Shown here piece by piece: positions 7,302 through 15,649 of a stretch of 20,355 nt of DNA. The notes beneath the pieces were generated by a model. That model saw only the letters and a program-made list of their open reading frames with translations. It was not told the DNA's origin and made no database searches. This stretch comes from Chloroflexota bacterium (GTDB lineage: Bacteria; Chloroflexota; Dehalococcoidia; DSTF01; RBG-16-68-14). The stretch spans positions 1-20,355 of the forward strand of contig JADFNZ010000010.1 in the NCBI GenBank assembly GCA_022563135.1, read 5' to 3'. Each line of letters opens with the position of its first letter. The first letter of the stretch is position 1. Made by a program: the position numbers and the translations under genes.

Positions 7302-9977
7302 ATGTCCGAGACGATCACCTGGTGGGTTGTCGCGCAGGTGGTGGGTCTCGCAGCCCTGCCACTGTGCCTCACCCTCTTCCGCCGCCTGCCCGACAGGGGC
7401 TACGCGCTATCGAAGCCATTCGCGCTGCTGCTCGTCGGCTACCTCTTCTGGATCCTGAACATCCTGCACGTGCTGCCGAACTCGGTCGGCGGCATCGTCT
7501 GGGCGCTGATCTTTCTCGCGGCGGGCTCCGGCATCGTGGTCTGGCGTCGGCGCGACGATCTGCTCGCCTTCGCCCGCGCCCACTGGTGGCTGATCGGCGT
7601 CACCGAGGCGATCTTCCTGCTCACGTTCGTCACGGCGGCGTTCCTGCGCTCCTACGTACCGGAGATCGCGGGGACAGAGAAGCCGATGGACTTCATGTTC
7701 CTCAACGCCGTGATCCAGGCCGACAACTTCCCGCCCGCTGACCCCTGGCTGGCGGGCGAGAGCGTCAGCTACTACTACTTCGGCTATCTGCTCATCTCCG
7801 TGATGACGCGGCTGAGCGGCGTCGCGCCGGCGATCGGCTTCAACCTGGGGCTGGCGCTGATCGTCGCGATGACGGTCACCGCGGCGTTCAGCATCGTCTA
7901 CAACCTGGCGGCGCCGCGCGAACGGCGTCTGAACGAGGCCGGCCCAGGCACGCCCGCGGCGGGGTTTACGGCGCGGCCACTCGTGCGACCGATGATCTTC
8001 GGCCTCGTGGCTGCATTGCTGCTCGCCGTGATGGGCAACCTGGAGGGGATGTTAGAGTGGCTCGCCTCCCACAACGTCGGCGGCAGCGGCTTCTGGAGCT
8101 TCGTCGGCGTGGCGAACCTGGTCCCGAGCAACAGCGCGCAGTGGTTCCCGGACCAGTTCTGGTTCTGGTGGCGCGCGACGCGCATCCTGGACGGCGGCGT
8201 GGGCATCCATGAGTTCCCCTTCTTCAGCTTCTTGCTCGGCGACCTCCATCCACACGTGATGGTGATCCCATTCGTGCTGCTCGCGATAGGCGCCGCGCTG
8301 TCCCTGCTGCGCTCGGAGGGGCCGCTCGACATCGTCTACTGGCTGGAGCGACCGCTGGCGCTCGTCGCGCTCGGGGTCATCCTAGGTGGTCTCGCCTTCC
8401 TCAACACCTGGGACATGCCGACGATAGCCTTCATCATCGTGCTCATCGCACTGCTGCGGAACCGGCTGCTGGCGGGGCGCTGGTCGTGGGGCCTCGCCGG
8501 CGACACGGCGGGCTTCGTCGTGCCGTTGATGCTGGTGGCGTTCCTGGCCTACACGCCGTTCTACTTCGGTGGCTTCGATAGCCAGGCGTCGGGATTCACC
8601 GCGGAGGCGGGCGCGGGCAGCGGCCTCTTCCACACCTTCCTCCTCTGGGGCCCGTTCGCGGCAATCGTACTGCCATATGCCATCTGGCGACTTACTCGGG
8701 GCGGCCGGCCGCTCACATCGACGGCGGTCCTCTGGTCGCTGATGCCGGCGCTGGCGATCGTGCTGGCTTGGTTGGCCTGGGACGGCCTGGCTTCCGTCTC
8801 GGGCGCGCTGCCGAATCTCTTTGCACTGAACGACGGCGCTGCCGGCTTCTGGAGCCGCGTCGGGGCGCGCGACTGGAATTGGCTGACCGTGGCGGTCCTG
8901 GCCGCCGTGCTGGGGCTCCTCGTGCTCGCCCTGGCGCGCGAAGTGGAGCGCACGAAGAACGATGACGAAGGCGACAGCGGCCACGTCTTCGCGCTGGCGC
9001 TCTCAGCGACGGCCGCCCTGCTCATCCTGGGCGCGGAGTTCTTCTACATCCAGGACTTCTTCGGCAGCCGCCTGAACACAATCTTCAAGCTCTACTATCA
9101 AGCGTGGCTGCTGCTGAGCATCGCCGGGGGCTTCGCCCTCTACGAGCTCGCGCGCGGCTTCCAGATGCCGAAGGTCACCGTGCCGCGTAGGATCGCGCAC
9201 GAGACCTCGCTCGGCGGTTGGTCGCTCGGCGAAGGAGGTGTAATCGTCGCCACGTTCGCGACCGCCGTCCTCGGCATCGTGCTGATGGAGGACGCACTGA
9301 CGCGCTTCATCGGCGCCTTTGCTCTCGGCGGCGTCGCGTTCATCATCGCGACGGGAGCGCTGGCGCTGTGGCGCAGCGCGGAGCCACAGTCGGACGGCTC
9401 CCGCGTCGCGATTACCTGGCGCTCAGCCTGGGCGGGCGGCGTCGCGCTCTTCGTCCTCGCCGGCTTCGCCTATCCGTTGCTCGCGACGTTCAACCGCACG
9501 AACAATTTCGACCAGCCACGCTCCCTCGACGGCCTCGCCTACCTGGAGCGCAGCGACCCCGACCAGCTCACCGCCATCGCCTGGCTCCGCGATCAGGAGG
9601 GCCAGCCTGTCGTCGCGGAGGCGATCGGCAGGCCGTACGATACGAACACGAGCCGCGTCTCCGCCGTCACCGGCTTCCCGACGATCCTCGGCTGGCCGGG
9701 CCACGAGAGCCAGTGGCGCGGCGGCTACGAAGAACAGGAGGGCCGCCCGGAAGACCTGCAGCTCCTCTATACGAGCACCGATCCTGATCAGGTGAGGGCT
9801 GTGTTACAGAAATACGACGTCGCCTTCGTGTACGTCGGCCCGGCCGAGCGCCAGCAGTACGGCGAGCTCGCCGTCCCGCAGACGGCGCTGATGGAGCCGG
9901 CCTTCGAGCAGGGCGACGTCACGATCTATCGCGTGCGCCCCGGTATACTAGGCGAAGGAGTCACGACTAGCCCATGA
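7302..9977 (+). CDS. DUF2298 / Chlor_Arch_YYY multi-spanning membrane protein
   Basis: This is an 891-residue, strongly hydrophobic protein with many predicted membrane spans. The diagnostic YYYxG motif is present as YYYFG at residues 157-161 in the context ESVSYYYFGYLL, and NTIFKLYYQAW lies in the second half. This matches the DUF2298/TIGR03662 family, found mainly in Chloroflexi and some archaea and placed by profile similarity near GT-C-type membrane glycosyltransferases. No activity is established. The last 150 or so residues form a soluble, presumably extracytoplasmic domain containing GRPYDTNTSR and GWPGHESQW. Its stop codon overlaps the start of the next gene (ATGA, 9974-9977), implying translational coupling. 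I infer a role with the downstream Agl23-like protein in handling lipid-linked sugars or modifying surface glycans. The family call is firm and the function is not. Confidence 0.85.
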   Translation: MSETITWWVVAQVVGLAALPLCLTLFRRLPDRGYALSKPFALLLVGYLFWILNILHVLPNSVGGIVWALIFLAAGSGIVVWRRRDDLLAFARAHWWLIGVTEAIFLLTFVTAAFLRSYVPEIAGTEKPMDFMFLNAVIQADNFPPADPWLAGESVSYYYFGYLLISVMTRLSGVAPAIGFNLGLALIVAMTVTAAFSIVYNLAAPRERRLNEAGPGTPAAGFTARPLVRPMIFGLVAALLLAVMGNLEGMLEWLASHNVGGSGFWSFVGVANLVPSNSAQWFPDQFWFWWRATRILDGGVGIHEFPFFSFLLGDLHPHVMVIPFVLLAIGAALSLLRSEGPLDIVYWLERPLALVALGVILGGLAFLNTWDMPTIAFIIVLIALLRNRLLAGRWSWGLAGDTAGFVVPLMLVAFLAYTPFYFGGFDSQASGFTAEAGAGSGLFHTFLLWGPFAAIVLPYAIWRLTRGGRPLTSTAVLWSLMPALAIVLAWLAWDGLASVSGALPNLFALNDGAAGFWSRVGARDWNWLTVAVLAAVLGLLVLALAREVERTKNDDEGDSGHVFALALSATAALLILGAEFFYIQDFFGSRLNTIFKLYYQAWLLLSIAGGFALYELARGFQMPKVTVPRRIAHETSLGGWSLGEGGVIVATFATAVLGIVLMEDALTRFIGAFALGGVAFIIATGALALWRSAEPQSDGSRVAITWRSAWAGGVALFVLAGFAYPLLATFNRTNNFDQPRSLDGLAYLERSDPDQLTAIAWLRDQEGQPVVAEAIGRPYDTNTSRVSAVTGFPTILGWPGHESQWRGGYEEQEGRPEDLQLLYTSTDPDQVRAVLQKYDVAFVYVGPAERQQYGELAVPQTALMEPAFEQGDVTIYRVRPGILGEGVTTSP

Positions 9978-12900
9978 CCACTGGGGAACGTCTGAGCACC
10001 TACTGGGCGGAGCGGCAGGGCGAACGCGCGCAGCTCGCGACGCTGGCCGCGCGCTACTGGCAGGTGGGGCTGATCGTCGCGCTGATCGCGGTGGCGGCGG
10101 CGCTGCGGCTCTGGGACCTGAGTGGCCGCGCCGTCCACCACGACGAGAGCATCCACGTCAAGTTCGCCTGGGACATCACGCAGGGCGCGTCGTACATCCA
10201 CGACCCGGTCTACCATGGGCCGTTCCAGTACTTCGGCACCGCCGCGACGTTCCTCCTCTTCGGCGGCAGCAGCGACTTCACGGCGCGGCTGCTGCCCGCC
10301 CTCTTCGGCATCGGGCTGGTCGGCCTGCCATTCCTACTGCGCCGCCAGCTTGGGACGCTGGGCGCGTTCGTCGCCGCGGGCTTCCTGGCCTTTTCGCCGG
10401 TGCTCCTCTACTTCAGCCGCTTCGCGCGCAACGACATCTACGTGGCGGTCTTCACGCTCGCCATCGTCATCGCCATGTGGCGCTTCCTCTCGGACCGGAA
10501 GTACGGCTGGCTGATCGCGATCGGGCCGCTGCTGGCGCTCAGCTTCGCCGCCAAGGAGGTCACCTTCATCACCGTCGCCGTGCTGCTCGTCTACCTGAAC
10601 TTCATGGTGGCGAACGAGCTCATCGACCAGATCCGCGCGTCGCGCCGCCTGCGGCCTGAGCAGACGCTGCTCGCCTACGCGCTCATCATGCCGACGGCCT
10701 GGGCGATCGTCGCCCTCTGGCCGCTTCTGCGGGGCTGGCGCGAACGGTTCGCGCTCTCCGAGATGCCGGCCGCTGGGCCACTGCTGATTATCGTCGGCAC
10801 GCTGGCGGCGCCGCAGTACGCAGCGGGTATTCAGAAGGTGCCGTTTATCGGGGACGACGGCTACCAAGTCGCCTCCGAGCAGAACCTGATGCACGTGACG
10901 ATCCTGACGCTCATCTTAGGCTCGGCGGCCGTGGGGCTGCTCTGGCGGCCACGCGTCTGGCTCATGGCCGCCGGCCTCTTCTACATCGTCTACGTCCTGC
11001 TCTTCACCAGCTTCTTCACGAACATGGCCGGCTTCTGGTCCGGCAACTGGGGCTCGCTCGACTACTGGCTCGGCCAGCAGCTCGTGCGGCGCGGTGGCCA
11101 GCCCGACTACTACTACTTCATCCTGCTGCCCGCCTACGAGTTCTTGCCGCTGGCCTTCGCGCTGGGCGGCGCGTTGTACTACGGCTTCCGGGGCAAGCTG
11201 GAGCAGAAGCTGCTCACCGCATCGGCGCTGCTGCTCGTCACTGTGCTGGCCGTCCTGCCGGATAGCTTCCCGCTCCTCGGCGGCATTCGTATCGAGGCGG
11301 CGTTCATCATCGCCATCGGCACCGTGCTCGCCCTATCGATGGAGGGGTTCACGAAGTTCCTCATCTTCTGGACGCTCTCGATCCTCTTGAGTATTACCAT
11401 CGCCGGGGAGAAGATGCCGTGGCTCACCGTGCACCTCGCGCTGCCGCTCGCCCTGCTCGGCGCGAAGATACTGGACGACGTGCTCTCGCGCGTGGATCTC
11501 CGGATGACCGTGACCGCAGCGCGCCGCCGAAGAGACCGCGCACCAACCGACGCAGCCTGGGAGGAGGAGGAGGAAAAAGAAGAGGAAGAAGAAGAGGCGC
11601 CGTCCCTGGCCTGGGAGCGACTGGCGCCGTTCGGCGCGGGCGCCCTGCTCGCGCTCTTGGCGGCGCTCGCGTTCCTCATCGCCGGGCCGTCGTCTCCGCT
11701 CTCGGTCGTCGCCTGGCTCCTCTCGCTGGCCGCCCTCGGCGCCGTTCTCTGGGCCGCCCGCAGCGTCTCTTGGCAGGCCGCCGGACAGGTCGCCGCTGTT
11801 GCGCTGTTCGCCGCCCTGGCGGTCTTCACGCTGCGCACCGGCGGCACCGCCGCGTTCGATGAAGGCGTCCCCGGTGGCACGCCGCCGGAGCTGCTCATCT
11901 ACGCCCAAGGGTCGCCACAGCTCAGCGCCATTCGCGACGACATCGACCGGCTAGCCAGCGACTCCGGCGTCGGCCACAACCTAAGGATCGTGGTGGACAA
12001 CAGCGCCAACATCTGGCCCTGGCCGTGGTACCTGCGCGACTACAATAACGTGCAGTACATCAACATCGACGACAGCTTCGAGCCCGAGGCGGGCAGCGTA
12101 CTCCTCCTCACGACGGGGAACCAATCGAGAGTCGAGCCGTTCCTCGATCAGTTCCAGGAGGGCATCCCCTACACGCACATGTGGTGGTTCCCTGAGCGGT
12201 ATCGCAACCTGGAGGCAGCGAGCTTCCTAGGCGATACGATCACGGGCAACAACCTCGACACCTTTCGCACTTACTTCATCGACCGCACCGTGACCGGCGT
12301 GACGACCGGCCCGGATCGGATCGCCTACTTCCCCAGCGAGTTCCCGACGAACGTCACGGCCTCGGAGGGACCGCTGCCGGACAGCCCGCCGCCGCCGCCC
12401 ACAGGGCCGGCACAACTCTTGGACGAGCAGCTCCAGGTGGTCGTCGGTTCTTCAGGAGACGGCGACGGAGAGTTCTCGCAGCCGGCGGGCCTCACCGTGG
12501 ATGCGGATGGCAACCTGTACATCGTCGACACGCTGAACCACCGCGTGCAGAAGCTCGCGCAAGACGGTTCGTTCATCGACGCTATCGGCGGCCAGGGTTC
12601 GGATCCCGGCGAGTACGCCAACCCGCAGGCGCAGGACTCCCAGTTCGCGCCGGACGGGCCATGGGGCGTCGCCGTCGATGCGGACGGCAACCTCTACGTG
12701 GCGGACACCTGGAACCACCGCATTCAGAAGTACGGCCCTGATCTCAACCTCGTCGCGGACTGGAGCATCGGCGGCCTGTTCGGGCCACGAGACATCGCCA
12801 TCACGAGCGCCGGCAACCTGCTCGTGGTCGACACCGGAAACAAGCGCATTATGGAGTACACACCCGCGGGCGAATTTCTCCAGCAGCACGGAAGCGCCGG

Positions 12901-13303
12901 CGACGGCCCGGGCGAATTCAACGAGCCGAGCAGCATTAGCATCACGTCGGACGGCGACATCTACATCGCGGACTATTGGAACCGGCGCATCCAGCACTTC
13001 GACGCCGAGTTCAACTACATCGACGAGATCGCCGTCCCCACGTGGGGCAGCTCCGGAATCACCGACCGCGCCTACCTCGTCGCGCTCGACAACGGTACGA
13101 TCCTGGCCACCGACCCGGCCAGTTCGCGAATCCTCATCTTCGATGCCTCTGGAACCGAGACCGCTGCCTGGCGGCTGATCGAAGGTGAGAGCCGCCCGAT
13201 CGGCATCGTCGTGAACGAGGGCCAGATCTACGTCTCCGACGGCGCGGCGTCTGAGGTGCGCCGGATCCCGCTGATCGCGCTGCTGGCGGCTTCCGCGCCG
13301 TAG
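9974..13303 (+). CDS. Agl23/TIGR03663-like membrane protein (GT39-like) with C-terminal NHL propeller
   Basis: The N-terminal half resembles dolichyl-phosphate-mannose mannosyltransferases (PMT/GT39) and carries the invariants of TIGR03663: a DE dipeptide (D57-E58, in HHDESIH) and HGP at 81-83. This family is usually found beside TIGR03662 genes and is sometimes named after archaeal Agl23, a flippase-associated factor. After about a dozen spans come a Glu-rich tract (530-541), two or three more spans, and an extracytoplasmic domain with WPWPWYLRDY. A proline-rich linker leads to six NHL-type repeats (about 820-1100) such as DADGNLYVADTWNHRIQKY. NHL repeats form beta-propellers that bind proteins, RNA or sugars; here the propeller should lie outside the cell. 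The start ATG overlaps the previous stop. The total is 1109 residues, much longer than a single-domain member. Substrate and activity are unknown. Confidence 0.82.
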   Translation: MTTGERLSTYWAERQGERAQLATLAARYWQVGLIVALIAVAAALRLWDLSGRAVHHDESIHVKFAWDITQGASYIHDPVYHGPFQYFGTAATFLLFGGSSDFTARLLPALFGIGLVGLPFLLRRQLGTLGAFVAAGFLAFSPVLLYFSRFARNDIYVAVFTLAIVIAMWRFLSDRKYGWLIAIGPLLALSFAAKEVTFITVAVLLVYLNFMVANELIDQIRASRRLRPEQTLLAYALIMPTAWAIVALWPLLRGWRERFALSEMPAAGPLLIIVGTLAAPQYAAGIQKVPFIGDDGYQVASEQNLMHVTILTLILGSAAVGLLWRPRVWLMAAGLFYIVYVLLFTSFFTNMAGFWSGNWGSLDYWLGQQLVRRGGQPDYYYFILLPAYEFLPLAFALGGALYYGFRGKLEQKLLTASALLLVTVLAVLPDSFPLLGGIRIEAAFIIAIGTVLALSMEGFTKFLIFWTLSILLSITIAGEKMPWLTVHLALPLALLGAKILDDVLSRVDLRMTVTAARRRRDRAPTDAAWEEEEEKEEEEEEAPSLAWERLAPFGAGALLALLAALAFLIAGPSSPLSVVAWLLSLAALGAVLWAARSVSWQAAGQVAAVALFAALAVFTLRTGGTAAFDEGVPGGTPPELLIYAQGSPQLSAIRDDIDRLASDSGVGHNLRIVVDNSANIWPWPWYLRDYNNVQYINIDDSFEPEAGSVLLLTTGNQSRVEPFLDQFQEGIPYTHMWWFPERYRNLEAASFLGDTITGNNLDTFRTYFIDRTVTGVTTGPDRIAYFPSEFPTNVTASEGPLPDSPPPPPTGPAQLLDEQLQVVVGSSGDGDGEFSQPAGLTVDADGNLYIVDTLNHRVQKLAQDGSFIDAIGGQGSDPGEYANPQAQDSQFAPDGPWGVAVDADGNLYVADTWNHRIQKYGPDLNLVADWSIGGLFGPRDIAITSAGNLLVVDTGNKRIMEYTPAGEFLQQHGSAGDGPGEFNEPSSISITSDGDIYIADYWNRRIQHFDAEFNYIDEIAVPTWGSSGITDRAYLVALDNGTILATDPASSRILIFDASGTETAAWRLIEGESRPIGIVVNEGQIYVSDGAASEVRRIPLIALLAASAP
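11561..11596 (+). repeat. Purine-only GAG/GAA tract encoding poly-glutamate
   Basis: Twelve successive codons are all purine and encode EEEEEKEEEEEE (residues 530-541 of the Agl23-like protein), in a loop between two membrane blocks. The tract is low-complexity and prone to slippage, but the frame stays open through it. Confidence 0.8.
12434..13280 (+). other. NHL beta-propeller domain, six repeats
   Basis: Six diverged repeats follow the pattern of a Pro/Gly turn, then hydrophobic-x-aspartate, G-N-hydrophobic-Y-hydrophobic-A/V-D, and N-x-R-hydrophobic-Q. Clear copies include DADGNLYIVDTLNHRVQKL, DADGNLYVADTWNHRIQKY, NLLVVDTGNKRIMEY and DIYIADYWNRRIQHF. The last two are weaker (ILATDPASSRILIF and QIYVSDGAASEVRRI). 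Six blades are enough for a closed propeller. It is the C-terminal part of the preceding membrane protein and is listed separately as a domain fusion. Confidence 0.8.
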
Positions 13304-13337
13304 ACGCGGCCCAACCTCTCGCGCGATCGCCGCTCCA

Positions 13338-13366
13338 TTGCTGAGGCCCCATCCGTGGGCTAGAAT
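13338..13366 (+). promoter_or_regulatory. Promoter for galU
   Basis: A TTGCTG -35-like box (13338-13343) lies 17 bases before TAGAAT (13361-13366, five of six matches). The predicted start, near 13373, is downstream of the ATG at 13365. This argues that the shorter GTG-started galU at 13407 is the right one. Confidence 0.45.
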
Positions 13367-13406
13367 GGGGCTGCTGCATGAGCGGAACCAACGAAGGCGC
13401 TGTCCA

Positions 13407-14276
13407 GTGAAGGTGCGCAAAGCGGTCGTCCTCGCCGCCGGGTACGGCACGCGCCTGCTCCCCGCCACCAAGGCGCAGCCGAAAGAGGCGCTCCTCCTCG
13501 TCGACAAGCCGATCATCCAGTACACCGTTGAAGAGGCCGCCGCCTCCGGCCTGGAGCAGGTGATCATCGTGACCTCCAGCGGGAAACGAGCGGTGGAGGA
13601 CCACTTCGACCGCTCGCCCGAGCTGGAGCGCGCGTTGCAGGAGAAGGGAGAGGACGCCAAGCTCGCGGAGATCCGCCGCATCACCGACCTCGCCCACATC
13701 GTCTACGTCCGCCAGCACGAGCAGCGCGGCATTGGGGACGCCGTCCTCACCGTCCGCGACGTCGTCGGGGACGAGCCGTTCGTCCTCCTCTTCCCCGACG
13801 ACGTGATCGTCGCCGACGTCCCCGCCGCGAGGCAGCTCATCTCCGCCTTCGAGACGCACGGCGGCTCGGTCGTTGCCGTCGAAGAGGTGGCGCGCGACGA
13901 TCTGAGCAGCTACGGCATCATCGATGGCGAGCCGGTGAGCGATCGCGCCTATCGGCTGCGCGGCCTGGTGGAGAAGCCTGCACCGGACGAGGCGCCCTCG
14001 AACCTGGGCATCGTCGGGCGCTACGTCTTTACGCCACGGATCTTCGACGCGATCGCCCGGACGCCTCCCGGCAAGGGCGGCGAGGTGCAGATCACCGATG
14101 CCATGGCCCGCCTGCTCGAAGACGAACCGCTCTTCGCCTATCGCTTCGAGGGCCGCCGCTACGACACCGGGCGGCCACTGGGGCTCCTGCAGGCCTCGGT
14201 GGAGATCGCGCTGCAGCGGCCCGATATTGGGCCGGAGTTCCGTCGCTACCTGCGCACGCTGGACCTGGGAAGCTGA
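13407..14276 (+). CDS. galU: UTP-glucose-1-phosphate uridylyltransferase
   Basis: GalU makes UDP-glucose from UTP and glucose-1-phosphate in the cytoplasm, feeding surface polysaccharide and glycoconjugate synthesis. The 289-residue product has the normal length. It shows the nucleotide-binding start AAGYGTRLLPATKAQPKE (residues 10-27), FPDD in the metal/substrate region, and the GalU-typical stretches VEKPAPDEAPSN and FEGRRYDTGRPLGLLQA. The GTG at 13407 is preceded by GAAGG at 13393-13397 and gives the family start VKVRKAVVLAAG; the frame is open 23 codons upstream, but the promoter overlaps that part. The gene sits next to the YYY/Agl23 pair, and the stop is only 9 bases before the next start, suggesting an operon with the downstream gene. 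A related glucose-1-phosphate nucleotidyltransferase is possible but less likely. Confidence 0.92.
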   Translation: MKVRKAVVLAAGYGTRLLPATKAQPKEALLLVDKPIIQYTVEEAAASGLEQVIIVTSSGKRAVEDHFDRSPELERALQEKGEDAKLAEIRRITDLAHIVYVRQHEQRGIGDAVLTVRDVVGDEPFVLLFPDDVIVADVPAARQLISAFETHGGSVVAVEEVARDDLSSYGIIDGEPVSDRAYRLRGLVEKPAPDEAPSNLGIVGRYVFTPRIFDAIARTPPGKGGEVQITDAMARLLEDEPLFAYRFEGRRYDTGRPLGLLQASVEIALQRPDIGPEFRRYLRTLDLGS

Positions 14277-14285
14277 GGCCGGCTG

Positions 14286-15611
14286 ATGCGGATCCTCTCG
14301 CTCGGCTTTCCGCTCCCCGGCCGGTACGTCCACAACCACTCCTTCGCCAGCGCGCCCTGTTTCTTCGACTACGACGCGCTCGTCGTGCATCCGCAGGCGC
14401 TCTCGCAGCTCATCGAAGAGGTGATCGACGGCGGCGCGGAGCACACCACCCACGACCGGCAGCGGGTGGTCAACGCCCCCAGCACTCCAGACACTGTTGG
14501 GCTGGCGGACGTGCTGCGCGCCCGCCAGGACGAAACGGCGCGCCTGCTCGCGCGCGGCGGCCTCGTCGTCTGCTTCGCATATCCAAACGTGCTGCACCAA
14601 CGCGTCGCGGGCTTCAGCGGCTGCGACCGCTACTTCTGGCTGCCCGCGCCGCCCGGTCTCCAGTACGGTGAGCCCGTGCTGCGTCGGGGCGAAGGCTCCG
14701 AGCTGATGGTTACCGAACACGACCACCCCTTCGGGCCCTTCCTCCAGCAGTACCGGGCGAAGCTCGCCTACCACGCCTACTTCGCGGACGATACGCCCGG
14801 GTTCGCCGCCGCCGGGCGCGTCTTCGCCCGCAGCGCGGGCGGCGCGGCCATCGCCGTCGAGCTGACGCTGCCGCATGGGCGGGCGGTCTTCCTGCCGCCA
14901 CCCGCGCGCATGCCCACGGGCGACCCCCGCTACACCTTCGCGAACGCGCTGCAGGACGGAATTCGCCAGGCGCTGCGTCAGGCCGCCACCTCCCCACCGC
15001 CTGTCTGGCTGCGCGAGTACGAGCTGCCAGGCCTCGCGGAGCGTCGCGCCGCCGTGACGGCCTCGCAACGCGGGCTCGACGAAGCGCAGGCGGCCGCAGG
15101 CACGGACGCCGATGCACTCGAGGAGATCGACCGCTACCGGCGGCTGCTCTGGCAGGAAGGCCGGCACGGCCTGGAGCAGCCCGTACGCGACGCGCTGGCC
15201 CTGCTGGGCTTCCGCGTCGTCGCGCAGGACGAAGACGAGCCGGCCGAACTCTGGCTGGAGGGTGAGGACCGCACCCGCCACATCATCGCCCTGGAGACCG
15301 ACGCGAGCAGCGAGGCGGTGGGCATGGACGGCCACTACCGCCTCCGCCGCCGTCTTGAGGAGGCGATCGCGGAGGGCAAGCCGAAGCGCGGCCTGCTCAT
15401 CATCAACGGCTTCCGCACTGCGCCGCCTCCGGAGCGGGAGGCGCAATACCAGGACCCCTTACGTGTCGCAGCGGAGAGCATGCGCTACTGTGTGGCGACG
15501 ACGGAGCAGCTCTTCCACGCGACACGGGCCGCGCTGGACGGGGACGAGAAGACCGTACAGGCATTCCGCGAGCGGCTGCTCACAACGGACGGCGTGCTGA
15601 CAGAGGACTAG
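14286..15611 (+). CDS. Uncharacterised protein with Rossmann/amidotransferase-like N half and nuclease-like C half
   Basis: I do not recognise a named family for this 441-residue protein. The N-terminal 220 or so residues alternate hydrophobic strands and helices (FFDYDALVVHP, then LARGGLVVCFAYPN), a pattern like class I glutamine-amidotransferase-like or ThuA-like domains, without a clear Cys-His-Glu triad. A charged helical linker (about 235-285) follows. The C-terminal part starts with EQPVRDALALLGFRVV (from about 295) and has HIIALETDASS, a helix, KRGLLIINGF, and finally YCVATTEQLF. This order resembles restriction-endonuclease-like PD-(D/E)xK folds, but the expected ExK is ETD, so catalysis is doubtful. 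There are no signal peptide or membrane segments, so it is probably cytoplasmic. It starts 9 bases after galU with GAGG overlapping the galU stop. The functional call is unknown. Confidence 0.75.
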   Translation: MRILSLGFPLPGRYVHNHSFASAPCFFDYDALVVHPQALSQLIEEVIDGGAEHTTHDRQRVVNAPSTPDTVGLADVLRARQDETARLLARGGLVVCFAYPNVLHQRVAGFSGCDRYFWLPAPPGLQYGEPVLRRGEGSELMVTEHDHPFGPFLQQYRAKLAYHAYFADDTPGFAAAGRVFARSAGGAAIAVELTLPHGRAVFLPPPARMPTGDPRYTFANALQDGIRQALRQAATSPPPVWLREYELPGLAERRAAVTASQRGLDEAQAAAGTDADALEEIDRYRRLLWQEGRHGLEQPVRDALALLGFRVVAQDEDEPAELWLEGEDRTRHIIALETDASSEAVGMDGHYRLRRRLEEAIAEGKPKRGLLIINGFRTAPPPEREAQYQDPLRVAAESMRYCVATTEQLFHATRAALDGDEKTVQAFRERLLTTDGVLTED

Positions 15612-15649
15612 CGGGCGCCTTCGCGCGCCGCAACGGAGGAGTAGACGCG

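Noticed and set aside
12434..13280. Possible DNA tandem repeat
   Set aside because: The periodicity is at protein level (NHL blades) and diverged in nucleotides, so it is not a recent DNA repeat.
12452..13699. A 415-codon minus-strand open frame over the NHL region
   Set aside because: It is antisense to a clear NHL repeat domain and to the start of galU. It shows no recognisable motif and has no ribosome-binding site at its start.
13134..15446. A 770-codon minus-strand open frame across galU and the orphan gene
   Set aside because: It is a shadow frame spanning the end of one gene, a promoter and two others. GalU is unambiguous on the plus strand, and the shadow protein shows no family pattern.
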